Below are positions 54,852 through 63,828 of a stretch of DNA of 64,000 nt, in pieces. The translations under genes were made by a program, and so were the position numbers. Numbering within the stretch: the stretch's first letter is position 1; each line of letters opens with the position of its first letter. The notes under the pieces were generated by a model. That model was not told the DNA's origin and made no database searches. It was given only the letters and a program-made list of their open reading frames with translations. Source of the stretch: Candidatus Obscuribacter sp. (GTDB lineage: Bacteria; Cyanobacteriota; Vampirovibrionia; Obscuribacterales; Obscuribacteraceae). The DNA lies in the NCBI GenBank assembly GCA_016718315.1, contig JADKDV010000003.1, positions 744,001-808,000 on the forward strand, written 5' to 3'.

Positions 54852-55877
54852 TTACTTAGCAGCTACTGGGAGCTTTTTTGCTACGAGAGTAGCGAGCTCT
54901 ACCAGGCGGTTGCTGTAGCCCCACTCGTTGTCGTACCAGGCCAATACTTTGACCATGCGCTCACCGACAATCATGGTCAGGTCAGCGTCAACGATGGAGG
55001 ATACTTTGTTGCCGCAGAAGTCGATGGAAACAAGTGGCTTCTCGCTGTACTGGAGGTAACCTTTGAGACCGGATTCGGCAGCGTCTTTGATTGCTTTGTT
55101 GACAGACTCAGCGGTGACATCCTTTTTGAGGGTGACGACCAGGTCGACTACGCTCACGTTAGGGGTGGGCACGCGCATGGCGAAGCCATTGAGTTTGCCT
55201 TTGAGGTGGGGCATAACCAGACCGATTGCTTTAGCAGCGCCGGTGGTTGAAGGAATCATGGAAAGAGCAGCAGCTCTTGCTCTTCTCAAGTCTGAGTGAG
55301 CGCCGTCGAGCAGTTTTTGATCGAGGGTGTAGCTGTGGATGGTGGTCATCAAACCATGCTCGATACCGAATGCATCGTCAAGCGCTTTGGCTACTGGAGC
55401 GAGGCAGTTGGTGGTGCAGCTAGCATTGGAGATGATGTTGTGCTTTTCAGCATCATAGTTTTTGTCGTTGACACCGAGCACGATGGTGATGTCTTCGTTT
55501 TTAGCAGGAGCTGAGATAAGTACTTTCTTGGCGCCAGCTGTGATGTGAGCTTTGGCTTTTTCGGCATCGGTAAAAGCACCGGAGCACTCAAGCACCATGT
55601 CGATTTCGAGCTTAGCCCAAGGGCAGTTTGCTGGATCTTTTTCAGCGGTAAATTTGACTTTTTTGCCGTCGACTACGAGAAACTCGCCATCAACAGAGAT
55701 ATTGTGCTTGAATTCGCCCAGTACTGAGTCGAATTGAAGAAGGTGAGCTGATTGCTCTAAATTTTGGAAGGGATCGTTGATTGCTACGATTTCCCATTCT
55801 TTAGGGGCTGCTTCGATATAAGCGCGAAACACATTGCGGCCGATACGACCAAAACCATTAATTGCTACTCTTGCCAT
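54852..55877 (-). CDS. gap: glyceraldehyde-3-phosphate dehydrogenase
   Basis: 341 aa. N-terminal INGFGRIGRN, catalytic Cys in SNASCTTNC, His in THISYTL-like (IHSYTLDQ), WYDNEWGYS near the end. INDP after the second strand keeps the Asp seen in NAD-using forms; the rest is nearer plant-chloroplast and cyanobacterial gap2 type. Oxidises glyceraldehyde-3-phosphate with phosphate and NAD(P). Co-factor preference is inferred. Confidence 0.97.
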   Translation of the reverse strand: MARVAINGFGRIGRNVFRAYIEAAPKEWEIVAINDPFQNLEQSAHLLQFDSVLGEFKHNISVDGEFLVVDGKKVKFTAEKDPANCPWAKLEIDMVLECSGAFTDAEKAKAHITAGAKKVLISAPAKNEDITIVLGVNDKNYDAEKHNIISNASCTTNCLAPVAKALDDAFGIEHGLMTTIHSYTLDQKLLDGAHSDLRRARAAALSMIPSTTGAAKAIGLVMPHLKGKLNGFAMRVPTPNVSVVDLVVTLKKDVTAESVNKAIKDAAESGLKGYLQYSEKPLVSIDFCGNKVSSIVDADLTMIVGERMVKVLAWYDNEWGYSNRLVELATLVAKKLPVAAK

Positions 55878-56143
55878 CTGAATATAGTCCTCTCACAGGG
55901 AAGTAGAGATAGGCGAGTCATTTATGGCTACTGCGCTCTATCCGGCATGGCTATGAGGATACTGCCGATCTGCTCGTATGCCCCTGTTTTTTATTAGACC
56001 TTAAGCCTTTGACCCCCAAAACGCCTCACATCCTTAACATCTTGGGAAAAAACTGTGTGTTCCTCTTGTTGACCGGTTATCATAATCAGTGGTTAGTAAT
56101 AGCCGACTGCACTATCTAAAAGCTTTATCTAAAGGACAGTGAA
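55878..56143. other. divergent promoter region between gap and nfu
   Basis: 266 nt between the divergent gap and nfu starts; presumably holds both promoters. TTGACC lies near 56079 ahead of AT-rich sequence toward nfu, and AAAGGA is the nfu ribosome site. No open frame. Confidence 0.4.
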
Positions 56144-56386
56144 ATGACTGAGAAAGTTGAAACCGGGCTTAACCAGAAAGTTGAAGCCGTACTCGAAAAG
56201 ATTCGTCCCATGCTCATGATGGACGGTGGCAATATCGAGCTAGTCGAAGTCAAAGACGGCGAAGTATTTGTGCGTCTGATGGGTGCTTGCGGCATGTGCC
56301 CCAGCTCGACAATGACCCTCAAGATGGGCGTTGAGAGATCACTCAAAGAAGAATTGCCTGAAATCAAACGCGTTATCTCTGTATAA
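56144..56386 (+). CDS. nfu: Nfu-type iron-sulfur scaffold/carrier
   Basis: 80 aa, a single NifU C-terminal domain (length usual). KIRPMLMMDGGNIELVEV and the cluster-binding CGMCPSS are intact. It carries [4Fe-4S] clusters to apo-enzymes. AAAGGA before ATG 56144. A terminator follows at 56415-56445. In this window possible clients include the Rieske enzyme only indirectly (2Fe-2S). Confidence 0.93.
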   Translation: MTEKVETGLNQKVEAVLEKIRPMLMMDGGNIELVEVKDGEVFVRLMGACGMCPSSTMTLKMGVERSLKEELPEIKRVISV

Positions 56387-56414
56387 GAGCTGAGCGCAGG
56401 CTAAGTTAGCATCA

Positions 56415-56445
56415 AGGTCGGAGGATGATTTCTCCGACCTTTTTG
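56415..56445 (+). terminator. terminator of nfu
   Basis: AGGTCGGAG and CTCCGACCT (9-bp stem, 7-nt loop) followed by TTTT, 28 nt past the nfu stop. Confidence 0.9.
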
Positions 56446-56472
56446 GCATGGGTTGGATTGCGCCAGAAGGTT

Positions 56473-57015
56473 TTATCCCCCAGCAATCTTGTAAATCGCT
56501 GAGTAGCCCTCGTGCTTGCCAAAAGTATTGTCGACAGTGATGGTTACCATCTCATCAGTGATATAAGCCGAGAGATTATTGGTGCGGTCGAGAGCCGCTC
56601 CCAGACCATCGATAAAGCCATCATCAAAGCTGACACATTTGACGTTTTGGAGATGTTTGACTTTGTCTTTTATTTGATTGTAAAACTGCTCCATGTCGCG
56701 CTCTGTCTTACGAAAGACGTAAAAATCAATGCTGTCGCGCACTTTTGTGGCAATGGTATCGGCCTTCTTAGCCGAGACACTGCCGCAATCAATCCAGAGT
56801 GTGATATCACCAGAGTCATTGCGCGCCAGTAAATCCGGCACTACCTGCCAGCCCGGGTCTTCGCCTATGTTGGGATGCTGTTTGATAAACATCAAAAAAG
56901 CCACAAGTTTAAGGGCGATACCGTCGCCTGATTCGTTGCTAAATGCGCCTATGACGAGCTTTTCGGTGTAGTCATTTTTGCCGTCATTGGCTGTGATATT
57001 AAATGAGTATTTCAT
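56473..57015 (-). CDS. YaeQ-family protein
   Basis: 180 aa. The pattern PDLLARNDSGDITLWIDCGSV matches YaeQ (GDIxLWIDxG), a PD-(D/E)XK-like fold. YaeQ was reported to affect transcription elongation in enterobacteria, but the role is uncertain. ATG 57015 overlaps the stop of the enoyl-CoA hydratase gene as ATGA. Last gene of a four-gene unit. Confidence 0.75.
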   Translation of the reverse strand: MKYSFNITANDGKNDYTEKLVIGAFSNESGDGIALKLVAFLMFIKQHPNIGEDPGWQVVPDLLARNDSGDITLWIDCGSVSAKKADTIATKVRDSIDFYVFRKTERDMEQFYNQIKDKVKHLQNVKCVSFDDGFIDGLGAALDRTNNLSAYITDEMVTITVDNTFGKHEGYSAIYKIAGG

Positions 57016-57800
57016 ATGGCATATTTTTGCAGGCGGCTGGCAAAATCCTCACTGGTATAACTTGCTATTACTTCTTTTAGCTCTGCCTCGCCGTAGGGCA
57101 TGCCATAATTTAGCCGTTTTATGCTCTCTTTGGTAGATGTTACCGCTGCTAGACTGTTGTGCACGATAGCTAGCGCTATCTCTTTGCAGTGATCCACCAC
57201 GGTGCTTTGTCCACTCATTTTTTCGGAGCTAGCAGCAGAGACTACAGCATTGATTAGTCCGATGCGACTGGCCTCGGCACTATCTATGGTGCCTGCCGTA
57301 AAGAGCATTTCTTTTGTCCGGGCTGTGCCAATCAGGCTCTGTAGACGATCTATATTGGCGTCATCGAGCTGGATACCGAGCTTGGCTACAGGTACGCTAA
57401 ATTTTGATCTGGCACTGGCATATCTCAGGTCACAGGCAACAGCAAGCAAACAGCCGCCACCCAGGCAGGGTCCATCAATTGCAGCTATGGTGACGAGCTT
57501 GCTGTCAGCCAGGGCATTTAAAGCAGTGGCAATGGCTGTCCAGAGCTCTCGGGCTTTAGACTCAGCGCCACAGATTTGACGCAGGTCGTTAAAGTCTGCT
57601 CCCGCACAAAACAAATTGTGACTGCCAGTAATGACCAGCACTTTTGTGCCTTGCTCCAATTGACTAGTTAGGATGCTGGGGATAGCCTGCCACATAACGA
57701 GCGACAGTGCATTGCGCTGCTCCAATCTATCTATGGTGAGCAAAGTTACCGCGGCGGTAAGTGGGCTCAGCGTCAGTCCTGCCACTTTAAGGTCTGGCAT
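57012..57800 (-). CDS. enoyl-CoA hydratase/isomerase family protein
   Basis: 262 aa. Crotonase-fold motifs: RLEQRNALS, FCAGADFNDL, AIDGPCLGGGCLLAVACDLRY and IGLINAVV. The second catalytic Glu position of true hydratases (LGIxPGxG) here reads KLGIQLDDAN, so the usual active Glu is altered and the reaction may differ. ATG overlaps the DUF192 stop as TAATG. Confidence 0.8.
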   Translation of the reverse strand: MPDLKVAGLTLSPLTAAVTLLTIDRLEQRNALSLVMWQAIPSILTSQLEQGTKVLVITGSHNLFCAGADFNDLRQICGAESKARELWTAIATALNALADSKLVTIAAIDGPCLGGGCLLAVACDLRYASARSKFSVPVAKLGIQLDDANIDRLQSLIGTARTKEMLFTAGTIDSAEASRIGLINAVVSAASSEKMSGQSTVVDHCKEIALAIVHNSLAAVTSTKESIKRLNYGMPYGEAELKEVIASYTSEDFASRLQKYAI

Positions 57801-58264
57801 TATTTAGCAAAATCTACAGAGACGGAGTCGCCTTCTTTGACGCCGTGTCTCTCGCAGTAGCCGCCAGCCACTTCGATTACTTGATCGACTTCTATTTGAC
57901 CGTCAGCAGGATAAGTGGGGCACTCGCTGGATATTTTTGACTTGCAAGGCGGCACATTGTGGCTGATTTTGGCTATTTTGCCATCTTTGATAAAAAGCAT
58001 ATCAAGAGTGATAAAGCAGTGATACATCCAAAACGCCACTGGTCTTGGCGGATTAAACAAAAAAACCATCCCCTGAGTCTCGGGCAAATTGGTGCGGTAC
58101 ATCAAACCGCGCTGCACTTCTTTGTCGGTGGATGCCACTTCTAGTTTGACTACTTCGTTGCCCAATTTGACTTCGGGCATCTTGGCTAGAGCTGCCAGAC
58201 CGCTCAACGGAGCGATTACAAGGGCAACGAGGGTAGAGAGCGCCAGTTTGTTTTTATTACTCAT
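57800..58264 (-). CDS. DUF192 exported protein
   Basis: 154 aa from ATG 58264, which overlaps the lnt stop as ATGA; a longer reading to 58450 would sit inside lnt. Signal peptide 1-27. Core MYRTNLPETQGMVFLF, WMYHCFITLDMLFI and VIEVAGGYCERHGV match DUF192 (COG1430), a small secreted beta-fold of unknown role. Confidence 0.85.
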   Translation of the reverse strand: MSNKNKLALSTLVALVIAPLSGLAALAKMPEVKLGNEVVKLEVASTDKEVQRGLMYRTNLPETQGMVFLFNPPRPVAFWMYHCFITLDMLFIKDGKIAKISHNVPPCKSKISSECPTYPADGQIEVDQVIEVAGGYCERHGVKEGDSVSVDFAK

Positions 58265-59811
58265 AGCCAGTGCATTCTGTTGTAAGGGGTTTTTGTGTAG
58301 ATAAATTGTACCGTGTCCAGTAAGATTCCACGTTTGTGGGCATAAGAGCGCGAGACCACCATGCCTACAGGGTCTATCACCGAGGAAGTGCCTGTGCTTG
58401 TGGAGAGGACCAAAAATCTTTTGTTTTCGACAGCACGTAGTGTGGCGCAAGCTAAAAATTGTTTGCCCAGGCTGGAGTTATGAAACCATCCCAGATTAGC
58501 GAGACAAACGAGTAGTGATGCACCTTTACGTACTTCGCTGGCGACTAGTTTGGGATAGACTATCTCATTACTTATAGTCACTCCAACTTTGCCAAAGCCG
58601 CTGGTCAATAGCTTTGCCTCTGGTGCTTCCAAAAAGCGCTCTTTAGTGGCGGGGATTTTTTCTCTCAGTTCTTCCGGTATTTTTTGATAGATCAAATTGA
58701 TTGGTATGGACTCACCAAAGGGAATGAGCTTTTGTTTGCCGTAGATTGTGCCTTTGAGATTATTGGGCGTAAGCAGCTTAGCGGCGTTGATATAGCCTTC
58801 TTGATTGGGTACCACGGAACCATATATGATTTCTTTTTTCTCTTTTGTCTCTATCTCTTTGAGACGGTTTTCCAGTCCACCAATTTGATCGACAGTAACC
58901 ACACCTTCTGGCAGTACTATGAGACTGGCTCCCAGATTGCTTGTTAGCTCACTGTAGCGCTGCATGTATTCTTGCTGAGAGATGGTTTTGTAGCGCTCTT
59001 CTTCGATAGAGACATTACCCTGGACAATTGCTACTGGCACAGGCGGACACTGGGGCGAGACTTTGAGTGCCTTCTCGGGTCTCACTGCCTCGGTGATGTG
59101 GGCAATGCGATACTGCCCCCAGGAGGTTATTAGAGTCAATAGCAACATACAGGCAGTCAGGTCAAAAGTCGCGCCGATTTTAGTATTGAGCTGGTCGGTG
59201 CGTTGACCGAGGCGCTTTACCAGTTTGGTAAATTCCATAAAGAGATTGGCGACAACACAGTTGACCAGGATAAGGACAAAGTCAACGGCTGCCGCGCCAC
59301 CAATTGATGCTAACTGTATTAGAGGCAAGTTGCGACTCTGACTGTAAGCCAGTTGGCATAGCGGAATGCCCATGAACAGTGGGGATGGCGCCAGAATCCA
59401 GTTGATAGCTACCCACAAAATCGGCACTACCAATAAATAAGGGTAAAAGGGACGGCGGAAGTGGGCTAAAAATCCAGGTCTGGCTGGGACCAGATGCACC
59501 ATAACGGCAAAGAGAGCAAAGAGCAGTGAATAGTGCAAACACTCAATAAGCCAGGAAACAAAGACAAGCTGATAGCCCAGGATGTCTGGAATTTTAAGCC
59601 AGCCAAGTGGTATCAAGCCGTTAAAAAAGCTCAGGGCGATAGCGTAATAGCCCATGCCAAAGACAAGACCGGTCCAGGCTGCTTGCATTGTGCTGCGGCA
59701 GCCTCTGATTAATACCAGAAGTGGTGCAAGTCCAACCCAGGCTAAATAATCCTGGTCAAAGCCTGGTGTGCAAAGCCCGAGAATAGCACCGAGAGCGAAG
59801 GCAATCGGCAA
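58261..59811 (-). CDS. lnt: apolipoprotein N-acyltransferase homologue (Lnt) with Cys-to-Ser change
   Basis: 516 aa from TTG 59811 (no good ribosome site; the usual family start aligns here). Several membrane helices, then a nitrilase-type domain. Catalytic Glu region LIVLPEGVV and Lys region KQKLIPFGE are present. The catalytic Cys of ICYE (E. coli Cys387) is Ser414 here (GVTISNEIV). The NDAWF motif is NLGWF. Normal Lnt acylates lipoproteins from phospholipid in the inner membrane; the change suggests loss or altered chemistry. Head of a four-gene coupled unit. Confidence 0.8.
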   Translation of the reverse strand: MPIAFALGAILGLCTPGFDQDYLAWVGLAPLLVLIRGCRSTMQAAWTGLVFGMGYYAIALSFFNGLIPLGWLKIPDILGYQLVFVSWLIECLHYSLLFALFAVMVHLVPARPGFLAHFRRPFYPYLLVVPILWVAINWILAPSPLFMGIPLCQLAYSQSRNLPLIQLASIGGAAAVDFVLILVNCVVANLFMEFTKLVKRLGQRTDQLNTKIGATFDLTACMLLLTLITSWGQYRIAHITEAVRPEKALKVSPQCPPVPVAIVQGNVSIEEERYKTISQQEYMQRYSELTSNLGASLIVLPEGVVTVDQIGGLENRLKEIETKEKKEIIYGSVVPNQEGYINAAKLLTPNNLKGTIYGKQKLIPFGESIPINLIYQKIPEELREKIPATKERFLEAPEAKLLTSGFGKVGVTISNEIVYPKLVASEVRKGASLLVCLANLGWFHNSSLGKQFLACATLRAVENKRFLVLSTSTGTSSVIDPVGMVVSRSYAHKRGILLDTVQFIYTKTPYNRMHWL

Positions 59812-59921
59812 CTTGATGCGCTGCCTGGCATGCTCAAGATAACCTGACTGGGGGTCAGGCTTTCTGGTGCAATAAGCATTTCTCTCATGAACATCATGTC
59901 AATGTTACACTTAATAAGGTC

Positions 59922-59950
59922 TTGTTTGTACATTCTTAGATGTATATACA
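59922..59950 (+). promoter_or_regulatory. possible promoter of ruvC
   Basis: TTGTTT at 59922-59927, 17-nt spacer, TATACA at 59945-59950. The region TGTACATTCTTAGATGTATA also looks dyad-like. This would give a leader of about 35 nt. Confidence 0.4.
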
Positions 59951-59991
59951 GTTGCTATGGAGCTATTAAAATTTCTAATTCAGACTCCACC

Positions 59992-60537
59992 ATGCGCATT
60001 CTCGGTATCGACCCCGGTACGGCTACCGTTGGATTTGGCATTGTTGATTACACGCCACCAAATGTATTTGTATATGTAGGGTCTGGTGTCATATCCACCC
60101 CCAAGACTCTGGATGCCGGTGCTCGCCTCAAGATGATCCGTGAGGATATGCTCTCTATCTTTGATGAGTATGCTCCGGATCAAACTGCTGTAGAAGCACT
60201 CTTTTTCTTTAAAAATGCCAAAACAGTTATGCCTGTAGCGCAGGCCCGCGGTGTCATACTCGAAGCACTGAGCTGTCGCGATCACAAACCTGGCGAATAC
60301 ACCCCAATGCAAGTCAAGTTGCAAATCTCAGGCTATGGCAAAGCCGAAAAACAAGATGTGCAGTGGGCGGTAGCTAAGCTTTTGGGACTGGCTGAGATTG
60401 TCAAACCTGACGATGCCTCTGACGCTCTGGCTATTGCTGTCTGTCATGCGCGTATGAGTATGTTTGCTACACCAGTCGAGCGTCTTGTGCCATCTCTCAA
60501 GGCTAATAAGCCAATCAAGCGACTTGTAATTAAGTAG
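59992..60537 (+). CDS. ruvC: Holliday-junction endonuclease RuvC
   Basis: 181 aa from ATG 59992 (homology starts at MRILGIDPGT); an upstream in-frame ATG at 59887 adds 35 unmatched residues. Catalytic acids: Asp in GIDPGT, Glu in VEALFF, and Asp in DASDALAIAVCH. Cuts Holliday junctions with RuvAB. RuvA and RuvB are not in the window. No ribosome site is evident at 59992. Confidence 0.92.
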   Translation: MRILGIDPGTATVGFGIVDYTPPNVFVYVGSGVISTPKTLDAGARLKMIREDMLSIFDEYAPDQTAVEALFFFKNAKTVMPVAQARGVILEALSCRDHKPGEYTPMQVKLQISGYGKAEKQDVQWAVAKLLGLAEIVKPDDASDALAIAVCHARMSMFATPVERLVPSLKANKPIKRLVIK

Positions 60538-60567
60538 CTTTTGTCCTGTATCTCTTTTAAAAGTAGA

Positions 60568-60606
60568 GGTTGAGTGAGAAAAAACAGGCCAATTTCTCAT
60601 TCAACC
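60568..60606. other. 14-bp hairpin after ruvC
   Basis: GGTTGAGTGAGAAA (60568-60581) pairs with TTTCTCATTCAACC (60593-60606), one G-T wobble, 11-nt loop. No T run, so not a standard terminator; lies between convergent genes. Confidence 0.5.
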
Positions 60607-60640
60607 CACTATCAAAAATGAGTCAGGGCAGCTCTATCCA

Positions 60641-61210
60641 TTAGCTGATTTTGCCGCGATACCAGCTTTTTAGATCTTCTTTTAAAATCACCATGCAGAT
60701 AGCAGCCGCGCTGCCAGCCTGGGCCACGTGGCAGATAAAAAAGGCAATGGCTTCTGGCCAATCGCGAGAGGCCATATCCAGCCAGTTGTGTAGATAAGAG
60801 CTATGCACTAATAAAAACGGGTCAAAGATAGTTTGCAGCAAAAAGATCTGTAAAAGATTGATTTTAAAGCGACTTAAAAGGGCCAACAAAAATGCCGCTG
60901 ATAGCGGGTAAAACATGGTGTATTGCGGTTTAAATTCCAACATTTGGCCACCTAATTTGGATGTGACCAGCCCCAATAAAAGTACAGTAAATTGGCAGAG
61001 TATGTAGAGCAAAGTAAAGTGTAGTGCCACTTTGAGTTTGTTTTGATGATCTGTTTTGTGGGGGAATTTATCCGCAAAAACGTCGATGAAGACAAATACA
61101 GTAAAGATAAGTGGTGTCAAATTTGGTGGCTCAGATAGAGCTGCCACCAGGGGGACTAGTCCTGCTGCTATAAGGTATTGCTTACGTTTGTCGAATTTTT
61201 TATCAGTCAA
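60641..61210 (-). CDS. integral membrane protein of unknown function
   Basis: 189 aa from TTG 61210, which overlaps the stop of the BtuF-like gene (TTGA). Five or so hydrophobic segments (LIAAGLVPLVAALS; FTLLYILCQFTVLLLGLV; FYPLSAAFLLALLS; AIAFFICHVAQAGSAAAI). No family recognised. Coupled with the BtuF-like gene, so it may act with it, for example in metal or cobalamin uptake (inference). Confidence 0.55.
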   Translation of the reverse strand: MTDKKFDKRKQYLIAAGLVPLVAALSEPPNLTPLIFTVFVFIDVFADKFPHKTDHQNKLKVALHFTLLYILCQFTVLLLGLVTSKLGGQMLEFKPQYTMFYPLSAAFLLALLSRFKINLLQIFLLQTIFDPFLLVHSSYLHNWLDMASRDWPEAIAFFICHVAQAGSAAAICMVILKEDLKSWYRGKIS

Positions 61211-62139
61211 TTTTGTCCCTGATATTGGAGCCAGGCTTTGTCTTTATGATTGAGGGCAAATGCCTCCTGGTAAAAGATCTCAGCCAGTATCTCTAGCGAG
61301 TCTAGCAGACGCGGACCAGGACGGTTAAAGTATTGATTGCCGTCAGCGACATAAACACGTCCAGTCTTTACGGCTTTTAGGTTTTGATAGCCTGCTGATG
61401 CGGCAAATAACGGCATCTCTTCAAGGGTGCGCTTATTATCAAAGCCGCAGGGCGTGACAATGATTATGTCCGGGTCTTTGTCGACGAGCTCGGCAAATGT
61501 CATCCAGGGTGAGTGCTTGCCCGCTGTGCCAAATAGATTAATACCGTTGGCCAGCTCAACAAGCTCTGGCATCCAGTTGCCAGCAGCCATCAGTGGTTCA
61601 ATCCATTCGACTATGGCTACTGTTGGCTTGCCAGTCTTGTCTGTTAGCGCTTTTGTGCGTCTATTGATTTCAGCTATTTTGCTGCGTGATTGATTTTCAA
61701 GCTTAGTGGCTGCTTCTATTACACCAAGTGCCTTGCCTACTTTGCTGAGGTCGCTAAAGTAGTCCTCCAGACAATTTGGCTCTAGAGATATTATCTCGGG
61801 TCTGCTTTTGATCATTTGACAGGCTGCTTCTTCGACGTCTTTGAGGCTGACTGCACAGACTTCGCACTGAGCCTGGGTAATGACGTGGCTGGGCTCAAGA
61901 TTGTCGAGCATTGATGCGTCGACCATGTAGACGCTAAGAGACTTTTCGAGGATTTCTTTGACGCGCTGGTCAATCTCCAGGCTTGTACCTTCCACTTTAA
62001 ATTTTGGACTGGTGCAGACTGGCAGAGCTTTTACAGACTCGGGATAGTCGCACTCGTGCGATCTACCTACCATAAATTGACCCAGACCGAGGGCGTGGAC
62101 TATCTCTGTAGAGCTGGCAATGAGTGATACGATGCGCAT
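61207..62139 (-). CDS. BtuF-like cobalamin-binding (periplasmic binding fold) protein
   Basis: 310 aa from ATG 62139. MRIVSLIASSTEIVHALGLG and VGRSHECDYP match BtuF/cobalamin-binding family (cd01144-type). No signal peptide is seen: the N-terminus starts with the conserved strand. Many cyanobacterial-type relatives likewise lack one. No btuC/btuD genes follow; a small membrane protein does. Confidence 0.7.
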   Translation of the reverse strand: MRIVSLIASSTEIVHALGLGQFMVGRSHECDYPESVKALPVCTSPKFKVEGTSLEIDQRVKEILEKSLSVYMVDASMLDNLEPSHVITQAQCEVCAVSLKDVEEAACQMIKSRPEIISLEPNCLEDYFSDLSKVGKALGVIEAATKLENQSRSKIAEINRRTKALTDKTGKPTVAIVEWIEPLMAAGNWMPELVELANGINLFGTAGKHSPWMTFAELVDKDPDIIIVTPCGFDNKRTLEEMPLFAASAGYQNLKAVKTGRVYVADGNQYFNRPGPRLLDSLEILAEIFYQEAFALNHKDKAWLQYQGQN

Positions 62140-62202
62140 CGGTACTACCTTTGAGTTGTATAGATAGGTTACTACAGATCTACTGGCTAGGTTTTGAGTC
62201 AG

Positions 62203-62595
62203 TTAGTTAGTCAGTTGTTTTAGCAAAGTCATTGCTTGTTGAGCCTTAGTGGCTGGTACAAATAAATGATCATGGTAGTAAGCTGAAATAGCATTGACTG
62301 CGATACCGCAATCTGCCAGGGCTGTCGACATTGCCGCCAAAAATCCTACAGCATTGAGGTCGGAGTGGATGTTGCAAGTGATTAGTGCCCACAGGTCGGC
62401 ATATTCAAGCTGAGAATCAACTGCTTCTTCTTTAGTGATAATAAGAGTGACGCCTTCCTTTTCTCTAAACAATCCAAGAGGCTTTAGCGCAAGCTTTTCT
62501 AAGTGTGCTTCGCTCACAGTACAAAAGACAAATTGATTGCCGTGTAGCTCTGGTTGCATCGATGCGAGTAATATATTCAGGTCTTTTTGCGGCAT
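62203..62595 (-). CDS. ACT-domain protein (COG3602-like)
   Basis: 130 aa. FVFCTVSEAHLEKL and the ACT-like module at about 60-128 (LWALITCNIHSDLNAVGFLA, AISAYYHDHLFVP). Related proteins are small, of unknown ligand, possibly binding amino acids. ATG 62595 has GGAGCAA upstream. Confidence 0.7.
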   Translation of the reverse strand: MPQKDLNILLASMQPELHGNQFVFCTVSEAHLEKLALKPLGLFREKEGVTLIITKEEAVDSQLEYADLWALITCNIHSDLNAVGFLAAMSTALADCGIAVNAISAYYHDHLFVPATKAQQAMTLLKQLTN

Positions 62596-62631
62596 GATTG
62601 CTCCGGTTTGTTGTCAATTTAACTGGCAAAT

Positions 62632-63780
62632 TTAAAATGGAGATTTGACACAGTCTCTAGTCAGGTCGCTAAGACTGGCGGCGCCACTGAGTTGCATGGT
62701 CAGGACTAGCTCGTCATACAAGATCTTGAGCACGGCCTCTACACCGTTTGCTCCATCCATGGCCAGTCCCCACAGCACAGGTCGACCCAGTAAAACAGCT
62801 CTGGCTCCAAGACACAGAGCTTTGTAGATATCTGCCCCTCTCCTCACACCGCCGTCCATCATCACAAGTGCTTTGCTGTCGTCCTGGTTAGCGGCTACAA
62901 ATGCACGACTATCACTGACGTCGACACCTTCAAATGTGCGCACAGCCTGGACTATCTCTGGCAGTGCTTCTATACCTGATAGCGCTGTGTCTAATTGTCT
63001 TGCTCCGTGATTGGAGACGATAATGCCGTTGGCGCCAGATTTAAGAGCCAGGATGGCATCATCGCCCCGCAGTATGCCTTTGACCAAAACTGGTAGTTTT
63101 GTCATTGAGACAATCCACTCCAGATCTTGCCAGGTCAGTGATTGGTCATAGAGAGTGGCGATGTAGTGAGCCAGGTTGTTCTGGACTGTATCTGGCGAGG
63201 CATCGAGAGTCTGGAGCAAAAATTTTTCGAGATTTTTGACACTGAGACCGGGCGGCAAATGGAAGTTATTGCGAATGTCGCGTTCTCTTTTGCCCAACTT
63301 GGGGCTATCCACTGTCAAAACGAGAGCCTTATAGCCAGAGGCTTCGGCCCGCTTAATTAAGTCCTCGGTGATTTTGCGATCTCGGTAGACATACAGCTGA
63401 AACCACAGGCGGTGAGGGACGGCTGCCTGTGCCACTTCTTCGATGCTGCTGGTAGATAACGTGCTCAAGGTCATAATCGTGCCTGCCCGGCTGGCTGCCA
63501 CGGCTGTAGCGCGCTCACCGTCTGCATGGGCCAGGCACTGAAAGGCCGTGGGCGCGATTACCAAAGGCATAGCAATGTTGCTGCCCAGGAGTGTGGTTTT
63601 TGTGTCAACCACACTTACATCTCTGAGCATCTTTGGTCTCAGGCGAATCTCATTAAAGTGGCTGTTATTGAGTTGGAGCGTTATCTCGTCTTGCGCCCCT
63701 GAGCGGTAGTAGTCAAAATGCTCAGCCTGTATGGCTTTTGCCGCAATGGCTTCGATATCGTAGAGATTTACTACTGACAA
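62632..63780 (-). CDS. FMN-dependent alpha-hydroxyacid oxidase/dehydrogenase
   Basis: 382 aa from TTG 63780. Glycolate oxidase-family residues: Tyr in FDYYRSGAQDE, Tyr in WFQLYVYRD, Lys in VLVKGILRGDDA, His and Arg in SNHGARQLD, FMN motif MMDGGVRRGADI. An unusual insertion of about 15 residues (VDVSDSRAFVAANQDDS) lies before the last strand. Oxidises glycolate or lactate; substrate not determined. Confidence 0.85.
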   Translation of the reverse strand: MSVVNLYDIEAIAAKAIQAEHFDYYRSGAQDEITLQLNNSHFNEIRLRPKMLRDVSVVDTKTTLLGSNIAMPLVIAPTAFQCLAHADGERATAVAASRAGTIMTLSTLSTSSIEEVAQAAVPHRLWFQLYVYRDRKITEDLIKRAEASGYKALVLTVDSPKLGKRERDIRNNFHLPPGLSVKNLEKFLLQTLDASPDTVQNNLAHYIATLYDQSLTWQDLEWIVSMTKLPVLVKGILRGDDAILALKSGANGIIVSNHGARQLDTALSGIEALPEIVQAVRTFEGVDVSDSRAFVAANQDDSKALVMMDGGVRRGADIYKALCLGARAVLLGRPVLWGLAMDGANGVEAVLKILYDELVLTMQLSGAASLSDLTRDCVKSPF

Positions 63781-63828
63781 AACAAATTTCCCAAATTGGT
63801 CTTCAGATCTTATAAGCTTTTAGGCGCG

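Noticed and set aside
59742..59933. Minus-strand frame overlapping the lnt start
   Set aside because: It overlaps lnt in another frame and has no homology; Lnt homology explains the sequence.
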